This document shows, piece by piece, positions 7,407 through 13,054 of a stretch of DNA of 23,191 nt. The stretch spans positions 1 through 23,191 of the forward strand of contig CALDFY010000239.1 of NCBI GenBank assembly GCA_937942115.1. The letters run 5' to 3'. The notes beneath the pieces were generated by a model. It was not told the DNA's origin. It searched no databases and saw only the letters and a list, made by a program, of their open reading frames with translations. Numbering within the stretch: position 1 is the first letter of the stretch; every line of letters begins with the position of its first letter. This DNA comes from an uncultured Anaerolineae bacterium. GTDB lineage: Bacteria > Chloroflexota > Anaerolineae > B4-G1 > DUEL01. A program made the position numbers and the translations under genes.

Positions 7407-7462
7407 TGGGTCATTCGGTCATTCGGTCATTGGGCCATTGGGTCATTCGGTCATTGCATCAT
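7401..7462 (-). repeat. octamer tandem array AATGACCG/C linking two genes
   Basis: Read on the minus strand, seven ATGs lie exactly 8 bases apart (7454, 7446, 7438, 7430, 7422, 7414, 7406) in repeats AATGACCG or AATGACCC, with one AATGGCCC. The array begins at the TGA stop of the upstream PLP-enzyme gene (7461-7459), itself overlapped by ATG at 7462. Most units read ATG ACC GAA TGA or ATG ACC CAA TGA, so each tiny frame stops on the next ATG. The last ATG is the CapA start. Confidence 0.9.
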
Positions 7463-8640
7463 TGAATGATTCCCAGCGTTTTGCCCACTTTCTCAAACGC
7501 TTCCAGCACAAACTCCATGTGCTCGTCGGTGTGGGTGGCCATATACGAGGTCCGCAGCAGTTCCTGGCCCTCCGGCACGGCGGGGGAGAAGACGGGATTG
7601 GTGTAGACTCCGGCGTCAAAGAGCATCTTCCAGGCCAGGAGGGTGAGGTTGCGGTCGCCGATGATGATGGGGATGATGGGCGTCTGGGAGTTGCCGATGT
7701 TGAAGCCCAGACGGCGGAACTCCGCCCGCATCCGCTCGGCGATGGCGACGACGCGCCGGGAGTGTTCCGGCTCCGTCTCCATAATCTCCAGCGCGGCCAG
7801 GGCGGCGGCGGCGTTGGCGGGGGGGATGCTGGCGCTGAAGATAAGGGAGCGGGCGAAGTGCTGGATGTAGTGGATGACGTCGGCGTCTCCGGCGATGAAG
7901 CCGCCCAGGCTGGCGAAGGACTTGCTGAAGGTGCCCATGATGAGGTCCACCTGGTCGGTGACGCCGAAGTAGGCCGCTGTGCCCCGGCCGTCGGCCAGGA
8001 CGCCGATGGAGTGGGCATCGTCCACCATGAGGCGCGCGCCGTACTTCCGGCAGACCCGGATGAGGTCGGGGAGGGGGGCGATGTCGCCGCCCATGCTGAA
8101 GACACCGTCCACCACGACCAGTTTTCCGGCCTCTTCGGGGAGGCGCGCCAGCACCCGCTCCAGTGCGTCCACGTCGTTGTGGGCGAAGCGGCGCATCTCG
8201 CCGTAGGAGAGGCGGCAGCCGTCAATAATGCTGGCGTGGTCCTCTTTGTCGGTGATGACGAAATCGCCCCGGCCCACCAGCGCCGAGATGGTGCCGACGT
8301 TGGTCTGGTATCCGGTGGAGAAGACCAGGGCGGCCTCCTTGCCGACGAAGCGGGCCAGCCGCCGCTCCAGTTCCAGGTGGAGTTCCAGGGTACCGTTGAG
8401 GAACCGGGAGCCGGTGCAACTGGTGCCGAAGCGCTGAACCGCGTCCAGCGCGGCCTGCCGGACTTTGGGGTGCATGGTGAGGCCCAGGTAGTTGTTGGAG
8501 CCAATCATAATGAGGCGATGATTGCCCACCCAGGCAATCGGCCCCTCACTTTCGGTGAGGGGGATGAAGTAGGGATAGAGCCCCATTGCCTGGGCCTCTT
8601 TGGCCTCGGTGAAGGATGCGCATTTGGCGAACAGGTCCAT
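7459..8640 (-). CDS. PLP-dependent alpha-oxoamine synthase, serine palmitoyltransferase-like (SPT/KBL/BioF family)
   Basis: The 393-residue enzyme condenses an amino acid with an acyl-CoA, with loss of CO2. The PLP lysine is K240 in GTFSKSFASLGGF, and the ring-binding block is D207-D-A-H210. The sequence YPYFIPLTESEG, then GTSCTGSRFLNGTLELHLELE, then FSTGYQTNVG resembles bacterial serine palmitoyltransferases of the Bacteroides type more than E. coli Kbl or BioF, as far as I can judge from memory. If so, the product would be a sphingolipid precursor; 2-amino-3-ketobutyrate ligase or BioF remain possible. No threonine dehydrogenase, biotin genes or acyl carrier gene is adjacent. A G-run (GGGGG) about 12 bases before ATG 8640 may serve as ribosome binding site. 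The stop overlaps the octamer array leading to CapA. Confidence 0.9.
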   Translation of the reverse strand: MDLFAKCASFTEAKEAQAMGLYPYFIPLTESEGPIAWVGNHRLIMIGSNNYLGLTMHPKVRQAALDAVQRFGTSCTGSRFLNGTLELHLELERRLARFVGKEAALVFSTGYQTNVGTISALVGRGDFVITDKEDHASIIDGCRLSYGEMRRFAHNDVDALERVLARLPEEAGKLVVVDGVFSMGGDIAPLPDLIRVCRKYGARLMVDDAHSIGVLADGRGTAAYFGVTDQVDLIMGTFSKSFASLGGFIAGDADVIHYIQHFARSLIFSASIPPANAAAALAALEIMETEPEHSRRVVAIAERMRAEFRRLGFNIGNSQTPIIPIIIGDRNLTLLAWKMLFDAGVYTNPVFSPAVPEGQELLRTSYMATHTDEHMEFVLEAFEKVGKTLGIIQ

Positions 8641-8813
8641 TGTTGTTGTACCCCCTTTGTGGTAAAAATCTTCGCCCGATGCTGTTGCAACTGGAAAAAT
8701 TGTTTGGGCAGTCCATTGTGGCTCTCCCTCACCCCACCCCCCGACCCCCCTGACAAGTGTAGGTTTTTCGGGGAGCGGGGGATGCCCATTCCGGCCCTCA
8801 CGCCACCCCTTAT

Positions 8814-9089
8814 CCCCATAAGCGTTAACTTAAGGCTGGCTTCGGCTCTCCGCTTCCCGCCGCCTCGGGCGCCGATTGGAAATCGGCCTCCCCCGGGGGC
8901 AACCGCAAGGGTTGCCCCTACGCTTCGCGCCGGGCGTCAACCTGCGTTGACGCCCTTCTCAGGAGGTCGGCGAAGGCCGACCTTGTTGCGAACGAAGTGA
9001 AGCAACTCGGCCGAAGGCCCAAAGAGGCTGGCTTCAGTCAGCGCCCGAGGCGGCAACTGGCGCAGCCCCTTAAGTTAACGCATATGGGG
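8814..9089. mobile_element. MITE-like element 1 with TTAAC terminal inverted repeats
   Basis: The ends CCCCATA-A-GCGTTAACTTAAGG (8814-8835) and its complement at 9068-9089 match over 22 bases with one mismatch; the inner 14 (8822-8835 and 9068-9081) are exact. Subterminal CCGCCTCGGGCGC (8860-8872) is repeated inverted at 9041-9053. Inside are four hairpins in a row: 8871-8887, 8896-8918, 8933-8954 and 8964-8983. No transposase frame is present, so it would be non-autonomous. No target-site duplication could be fixed. Confidence 0.75.
8896..8921 (-). repeat. GTAG-headed hairpin GGGGCAACC family
   Basis: On the minus strand GTAG opens GGGGCAACC-CTTGC-GGTTGCCCC. It is one of the hairpins inside MITE-like element 1 and has the same GTAG-plus-stem layout as the other REP-like repeats in the window. 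Confidence 0.7.
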
Positions 9090-9237
9090 CCAGGGGGAGG
9101 GGTGAGGCCCATCACCTGGCAGGCGATAAAACAGACACCTGGAATTTTAATGCCTTCCAAAAGTATCCGATTTCGTTCGGAAAATGAACCATCCCGGCGC
9201 TTCCCCCCCGGGTCCCGCCGGGATAACCGCACAGGTG

Positions 9238-9458
9238 GCATCAATTGAAGGTCAGGTTGAAGGCCAGGTTTGGTTGCCCCCTCCCGCCACCCAGGGCGCC
9301 GATAGGAAATCGGCCTCCCCTGAGCGCTCCCGCGCCAGGCGTCAACCTCCGTTGGCGCTTCTCAGAACGTCGCTGCGAGATTGGAGGACAACTGGTCGCA
9401 GTGGTCCTCCACCCATCAGCCCTCGGGGTGCCGACCTGAGCGACCCTTAAGTTGATGC
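9238..9458. mobile_element. MITE-like element 2, diverged relative of element 1
   Basis: Ends GCATCAATTGAAGG (9238-9251) and CCTTAAGTTGATGC (9445-9458) are inverted repeats with two mismatches. The interior shares with element 1 the hairpin GCCGATAGGAAATCGGC (GCCGATTGGAAATCGGC in element 1) and the block GGCGTCAACC...TTGGCGC. The right end continues as CACATGGGG, like CATATGGGG in element 1. Shared ends plus shared interior indicate one family at different ages. Confidence 0.7.
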
Positions 9459-9462
9459 ACAT

Positions 9463-9485
9463 GGGGCGACCTTCGCGGTCGCCCC
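9463..9485. repeat. GGGGCGACC hairpin
   Basis: GGGGCGACC-TTCGC-GGTCGCCCC forms a perfect nine-pair stem with a five-base loop just outside MITE-like element 2. There is no T-run. It resembles the other REP-like hairpins here but lacks GTAG. Confidence 0.7.
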
Positions 9486-9501
9486 ACAGGGCAGAGGCCA
9501 G

Positions 9502-9620
9502 CCCTGGGCAGGGGTCAGCCCTGGGCAGGGGCAAGCCCTGGGCAGGGGCCAGCCCTGGGCAGGGGCCAGCCCTGGGCAGGGGCAAACCCTGGGCAGGGGC
9601 AAGCCCTGGGCAGGGGCAAG
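9502..9620. repeat. 17-bp tandem repeat, seven copies
   Basis: Seven exact-length units of CCCTGGGCAGGGGCAAG (variants end TCAG, CCAG or CAAA) run from 9502 to 9620 and continue into CCCTGCCCCTAC. On the minus strand the array starts GTAGGGGCAGGG, and that TAG is the stop codon of the Nudix gene. Each unit can pair with its neighbours (GGGGCAGGG / CCCTGCCCC type). Confidence 0.9.
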
Positions 9621-9628
9621 CCCTGCCC

Positions 9629-10081
9629 CTACAACGGTTGCCTCCGGCGCAGACGGAGGGCCCGGTCCACCATCTCCCGTTCCAGCGGCTTCAAGCCGTC
9701 CGGCAACGCGCTGGGCGGGATCCAGCGCAAGGCCAGAATCTCGTTGTTGAGCAAGCCCACTTCCCCCTCCGCCTCGCACAGAAAGGCCGTCTCCAGGTGG
9801 CCGGGAAGGTCGTCCAGGTCCACCAGCAGGGGCGGGCCCACCTGGACAGCGAGTCCTACCTCCTCCATTAACTCCCGCCGGAGCGCGTCCTGGGGTCGTT
9901 CGTGCCGCCCCACCCAGCCGCCTGGCAGCCCCCAGGGATAACGCCCCCGAAAAACGTGCTCCAGGAGCAGAATCTCTCCCCGTTCGTTGAAGACAACCCC
10001 GGTCACCCCCACGGTGAACCGGGCGGCGAAAAGCCCGATGAGCCGGCTCAGCAGCGGATAGAGGAAAGGGAACCGGCGCAT
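9629..10081 (-). CDS. Nudix hydrolase
   Basis: With the start at ATG 10081 the protein has 150 residues. The Nudix box G-x5-E-x7-REL-x-EE-x-G-L is complete at about residues 55-77 (G...E...RELMEEVGL), so the Mg-dependent pyrophosphohydrolase fold for nucleoside-diphosphate derivatives should be active; the substrate is not predictable. The frame stays open upstream to an ATG at 10168, but that 5' stretch is the spacer repeat (CTGCGTCCAT and CCGCGTTTGTCCGCG types) and is probably not translated. TTG 10105 is another possible start. The N-terminal 22 residues are hydrophobic and basic, ahead of FTVGVTGVVF. The stop TAG comes from GTAG of the adjoining 17-bp repeat. Confidence 0.88.
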   Translation of the reverse strand: MRRFPFLYPLLSRLIGLFAARFTVGVTGVVFNERGEILLLEHVFRGRYPWGLPGGWVGRHERPQDALRRELMEEVGLAVQVGPPLLVDLDDLPGHLETAFLCEAEGEVGLLNNEILALRWIPPSALPDGLKPLEREMVDRALRLRRRQPL

Positions 10082-10105
10082 CAGCCGGGCGACCCATTGT
10101 TTCAA

Positions 10106-10196
10106 GCAGGACGCGGACAAACGCGGATGAACACGGATTTTTGCTTTGTTTCTAATCTCTGCGTCCATCTGCGTCCATCTGCGTCCGCCTTCTCTC
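10106..10196. repeat. spacer with short tandem CTGCGTCCAT repeats
   Basis: Between asnS and the Nudix gene, CTGCGTCCAT is repeated three times around 10168-10192, and GGACAAACGCGGATGAACACGGA lies nearby in two pieces of the same period. It is an intergenic spacer of the kind also seen at 2126-2156. Confidence 0.5.
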
Positions 10197-10197
10197 C

Positions 10198-11535
10198 TTA
10201 CGGATAGACCCGCTTCAGGGTGCGGGGGAAAGGGATGGCCTCCCGCAGGTGGTCAATGCCGCAAATCCAGGCCACCGTCCGCTCCACGCCCAGACCGAAG
10301 CCGGAGTGAGGGACCGACCCGTACCGGCGCAGGTCAATGTACCACTCAAACGCCTCCCGGGGCAGGTTCCATTCCTTCAGCCGCTGGACCAGCAGGTCCG
10401 GGTCGGAGATGCGTTCGGAGCCGCCGATAATCTCGCCGTACCCCTCCGGCGCCAGCAGGTCCACGCTCTTGCAGACCTCAGGCCGTCCCGGCCAGGGCTC
10501 CATGTAGAACGCTTTGGCCCGGGTGGGGTAGCCGTAGACAAACACCGGCTTCTCAAACCGCTTGGTCAGTTCCGTCTCGTGGGGGGAGCCAAAATCGTCC
10601 CCCCACTCTATCTTCAGCAATTCCCGCAGTTCCTCATCCTCCGTCTCTTCCCGGATGCGGGCCAGGATGTCCAGCGCCTCGTCGTAGGAGATGCGGGGGA
10701 AGGGCGGCTCCACCTTCTCCAGTGGACGGGTATCCCGTTCCAGGAGCGCCAGTTCCTGCGCCCGCTCCCGCAGGCAGGTCTGCACGATGTAGGTGACAAA
10801 CTGCTCCTCTATCTCCATCAGCCCGTCCAGGTCACAGAAAGCGATCTCCGGCTCCACCATCCAGAACTCGGTAAGATGGCGGCGGGTTTTGGACTTTTCG
10901 GCGCGGAAGGTGGGACCGAAGCAGTAGACCCGCCCGAAGGCATAGATATTGGCCTCGTTATATAACTGGCCCGACTGGCTGAGGTACGCCGGTTCGCCGA
11001 AATAGTCGGTCTGGAAAAGAGTGGTCGTCCCTTCGCAGGCCGCCGGGGTGATGATGGGGGTGTCCATATTGATGAAACCGTGGCCGTCCAGCCAGTCCCG
11101 GATGGCGCGGATGACGGTGGCGCGCACCCGCAGGACGGCCCACTGCCGCCGGGAGCGAATCCAGAGGTGCCGATGGTCCAGCAGGAAATCCACCCCGTGC
11201 TCTTTGGGCTGGATGGGGTACTCGTCGGCAATCTGCACCACCTTCAGGTCGGTGACGCTCAGCTCGTAGCCCGGAGGGACGCCGGGGGCGCGGGGGTCCT
11301 GCCGGACCACACCGGTCACAACGAGGGACGATTCCTGGGTCAGCCGGGCCGCCGCCGCGAAGACCTCCTCCGGCACATCTTTCCGGAAGACGACGCACTG
11401 GATGAACCCCGTACCGTCCCGCACCTGGAGGAACTGGAGTTTCCCCTTGTCGGTGCGGTTGTAGAGCCAGCCCTGGAGGGTGACTTCCTGACCGACATAC
11501 CGGGCAATGTTCTCAATCCGGACGACTTCTGCCAT
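10198..11535 (-). CDS. asnS: asparaginyl-tRNA synthetase
   Basis: The 445-residue class IIb synthetase charges tRNA-Asn with asparagine. An N-terminal OB-fold anticodon-binding domain covers about residues 15-100 (TLQGWLYNRTDKGKLQFLQVRD in two pieces). The catalytic core has motif 2, FRAEKSKTRRHLTEF, and motif 3, GFGLGVERTVAWICG. Length is normal. The frame is open further upstream to 11910, but the family N-terminus MAEVVRIENIARYVGQEV fixes the start at ATG 11535. A promoter (TTGCGC-N16-TACAAT) and a REP-like hairpin lie directly upstream, divergent from the c-di-AMP receptor genes. A direct AsnRS means the organism need not rely on Asp-tRNA amidation for this tRNA. Confidence 0.96.
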   Translation of the reverse strand: MAEVVRIENIARYVGQEVTLQGWLYNRTDKGKLQFLQVRDGTGFIQCVVFRKDVPEEVFAAAARLTQESSLVVTGVVRQDPRAPGVPPGYELSVTDLKVVQIADEYPIQPKEHGVDFLLDHRHLWIRSRRQWAVLRVRATVIRAIRDWLDGHGFINMDTPIITPAACEGTTTLFQTDYFGEPAYLSQSGQLYNEANIYAFGRVYCFGPTFRAEKSKTRRHLTEFWMVEPEIAFCDLDGLMEIEEQFVTYIVQTCLRERAQELALLERDTRPLEKVEPPFPRISYDEALDILARIREETEDEELRELLKIEWGDDFGSPHETELTKRFEKPVFVYGYPTRAKAFYMEPWPGRPEVCKSVDLLAPEGYGEIIGGSERISDPDLLVQRLKEWNLPREAFEWYIDLRRYGSVPHSGFGLGVERTVAWICGIDHLREAIPFPRTLKRVYP

Positions 11536-11545
11536 TGGCGCCCCC

Positions 11546-11567
11546 CGCAAGATGAATCTTGCGCTAC
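11546..11567 (-). repeat. GTAG-headed REP-like hairpin in the asnS leader
   Basis: On the minus strand GTAG is followed by the palindrome CGCAAGATTCATCTTGCG (11563-11546). It lies between the predicted -10 box and the asnS start, so it would be in or next to the mRNA leader. Confidence 0.75.
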
Positions 11568-11595
11568 ATTGTACCGCAAAACGACCAGGGCGCAA
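11568..11595 (-). promoter_or_regulatory. predicted sigma-70-type promoter of asnS
   Basis: On the minus strand TTGCGC (11595-11590), a 16-base spacer and TACAAT (11573-11568) form a good housekeeping promoter. Transcription would start near 11561, within the REP-like palindrome, about 25 bases before the asnS ATG. Confidence 0.6.
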
Positions 11596-11632
11596 CCGAA
11601 GCCTCGCCCGATGGCATATTGCATACGGCCAT

Positions 11633-11661
11633 TTGCGCAGATGCAGAAGTGAGGGTAAAAT
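11633..11661 (+). promoter_or_regulatory. predicted promoter of the c-di-AMP receptor pair
   Basis: TTGCGC (11633-11638), 17 bases, then TAAAAT (11656-11661). The predicted start site, near 11668, is only a few bases before ATG 11671, so the mRNA would be leaderless or nearly so. Confidence 0.4.
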
Positions 11662-11670
11662 GGGGAAGAG

Positions 11671-12012
11671 ATGGGCAAACAACAAGTCAACCAGTTGGTG
11701 ATTGCGACGGTAGCCGGTGGGCAGGCCGGAGATGTGATTCGCACCCTGGTGGAAGAGGGCTTTTACGTCACCCGGATAGATTCCACCAGCGGCCTGCTGC
11801 AGGAAGCGACCGTCTCTCTTCTCATCGGCCTGGATCGGGCCCGTCTTCCCCACCTGCTGGGGCGGCTTCGGACGCTGTGCCGCCCTTACACCCGCTACCT
11901 CCCCGTGCACCTGGAGGTCACAATGGCAGAGGTGCAGCCGATGATGATTGAGACGCAGGTCGGGGGGGCAACCATCTATGTCCTCAATGTAGAACGGTTT
12001 GAGCAGGTGTGA
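11671..12012 (+). CDS. c-di-AMP receptor family protein (DUF970, PstA/DarA-like), degenerate ligand loop
   Basis: The 113-residue protein is a PII-like trimeric-fold homologue of the c-di-AMP receptors PstA (S. aureus) and DarA (B. subtilis), which are about 109 residues long. The C-terminal block TQVGGATIYVLNVERFEQV, with V97-G-G-A-T101, matches the family. The central ligand loop, normally TTGGFLxxGNTT, is here STSGLLQEATVS, so the usual Phe and Asn become L42 and T47, and the preceding Arg position is Y32. The large B-loop region (about residues 68-95) is retained. It is followed by a second, overlapping paralogue. By family knowledge it should be a cytosolic signal sensor, but alone it probably binds c-di-AMP poorly; that last step is inference. 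Confidence 0.88.
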   Translation: MGKQQVNQLVIATVAGGQAGDVIRTLVEEGFYVTRIDSTSGLLQEATVSLLIGLDRARLPHLLGRLRTLCRPYTRYLPVHLEVTMAEVQPMMIETQVGGATIYVLNVERFEQV

Positions 12013-12014
12013 GG

Positions 12015-12278
12015 ATGAAACTACTCATCGTAATCCTGCAGGACGGAGATGCGGGGGCCGTCATGGAACGGCTGATCGCAGAGGGCTACCGGGTGACCCG
12101 GATTGCCAGTACGGGTGGGTTTCTCCGACGGGGAAACGTCACGCTGCTGATCGGAGCAGAGGCAGCGGAGGTGGATGGAGTGATAGACCTGCTTCGCCAG
12201 ACCTGCGCGCCGCCGGAGCCGGGCCAGCATCGGGCGACAGTATTTGTGGTGGAAGCGGCCCACTTTGAGCAGGTTTGA
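12015..12278 (+). CDS. c-di-AMP receptor family protein (DUF970, PstA/DarA-like), short form
   Basis: From ATG 12015 the protein has 87 residues. It keeps the ligand residues of PstA at the same numbers: R26 and T28 in YRVTRI, and T33-G-G-F36...G40-N41 in STGGFLRRGN. The segment after residue 64 is shortened to APPEPGQHRATVFVV, so most of the B-loop and the VGG of VGGAT are missing. The identical numbering with PstA favours ATG 12015 over the GTG at 12009, which overlaps the previous stop (GTGA). Spacing shows translation coupled to the upstream paralogue. Both proteins end in the same FEQV tail, which suggests an old tandem duplication. c-di-AMP binding is likely but untested. Confidence 0.85.
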   Translation: MKLLIVILQDGDAGAVMERLIAEGYRVTRIASTGGFLRRGNVTLLIGAEAAEVDGVIDLLRQTCAPPEPGQHRATVFVVEAAHFEQV

Positions 12279-12313
12279 CACCGCAACCGGTCGGACAAAT
12301 GTGAGCCGCTGTC

Positions 12314-13054
12314 CTACACGGAATCTCCCTGGCGGGCTCGCGCGGCGGCCCAGCCCGCCAATCCCCCTGTGACCCCCCAGTGCAGCAGGATGCTCAGCCA
12401 GAGGTTCGCGGCCTGCAAGTAAAATGCCGCGCTGAGGACGGCCATACCGGTGCGAACGACGGTCAGAGGGCGCTTCTCCGGTTCCCGCAGCGCCTCCCAC
12501 CACCAGGGGTTCAGGACGGCCTCCAGCGCGACGATCCCCAGTCCGGTCCAGGTCCCCCAATAGTTCCCCAGCGCAACGGAGGGCCCGTTCCGGTAGAACA
12601 TCCAGTGGGTCTCCTGAAAGAAGGCCTCCCTCAGCGCGGTCGGGATGGAAAGGGAAAGGGGAACGGTCTTCCCATCGCTCCGACGCCCGGCGGCCCACCA
12701 GATGACCACCAGCGTGATCCATGCGGCCACTCCCAGGAAAACGGCCCACCCCAGGCCGCGCACCCCGTCCATCCAGAGTTGCAGGCGCTCTTCGGGAGAG
12801 AGGGAGGGGCCCAGCAGGAGGGGCAGGGGGGCCAGACCGAACCGTCGCTCCACCACGGCATCTCGTCCCCAGAGCAGGGCGGCAAACGGCCCGCCAACGT
12901 AGTACAGGAACCGAAGCAGTTGGAGCAGAGGGGAGAAAAACGGCGAGGCTTTCAGCCCTTGGACCCAGGGCTGGCGGCGAAGGGACCAGGCTATCCAGGT
13001 ACTCAGCAGGGCGACCAGTACGGAGCCCCCCAGCCAGAGCCACCGGTCAGCCAC
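12314..13054 (-). CDS. polytopic membrane protein of unknown function (possibly CPBP-like)
   Basis: The 246-residue protein has about five hydrophobic segments, near residues 7-24, 45-62, 100-122, 167-182 and 205-235. A conserved-looking stretch REAFFQETHWMFYR (about residues 141-154) and a C-terminal SILLHWGVTGG loosely recall the E-x-x-x-R and H motifs of CPBP/CAAX-type intramembrane proteases, but the motifs are not canonical, so I do not assign that activity. The start codon lies inside the 3' end of the sensor kinase gene (8-base overlap), so the two are translationally coupled and may work together. It converges with the c-di-AMP receptor genes without an evident terminator between. Confidence 0.78.
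   Translation of the reverse strand: MADRWLWLGGSVLVALLSTWIAWSLRRQPWVQGLKASPFFSPLLQLLRFLYYVGGPFAALLWGRDAVVERRFGLAPLPLLLGPSLSPEERLQLWMDGVRGLGWAVFLGVAAWITLVVIWWAAGRRSDGKTVPLSLSIPTALREAFFQETHWMFYRNGPSVALGNYWGTWTGLGIVALEAVLNPWWWEALREPEKRPLTVVRTGMAVLSAAFYLQAANLWLSILLHWGVTGGLAGWAAARARQGDSV

Larger units (their letters stand above)
8641..9628. other. gene-free 1-kb region filled with repeats
   Basis: No convincing coding frame is present in these 988 bases. They hold the leader of the PLP-enzyme gene (8641 to about 8710), a C-run/G-run palindromic stretch (about 8711-8790), two MITE-like elements (8814-9089 and 9238-9458), a plain spacer with nothing recognisable (9090-9237), a hairpin (9463-9485) and a 17-bp tandem array (9502-9620). 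Confidence 0.8.

Noticed and set aside
5934..7469. Plus-strand open frame of 511 codons
   Set aside because: It is antisense to the CapA lipoprotein, whose lipobox and CapA motifs are clear; the frame is Gly/Arg-rich without domains.
7363..9000. Plus-strand open frame of 545 codons
   Set aside because: It is antisense to the PLP enzyme with intact active-site lysine and runs on into MITE repeats.
10082..10168. Upstream start for the Nudix protein
   Set aside because: The extra 29 codons are encoded mostly by spacer repeats and no ribosome binding site precedes that ATG; 10081 is more likely, with TTG 10105 possible.
11536..11910. N-terminal extension of AsnRS by 125 residues
   Set aside because: It would cover the divergent promoter region and the receptor gene; the protein family starts at MAEVVRIENIARY.
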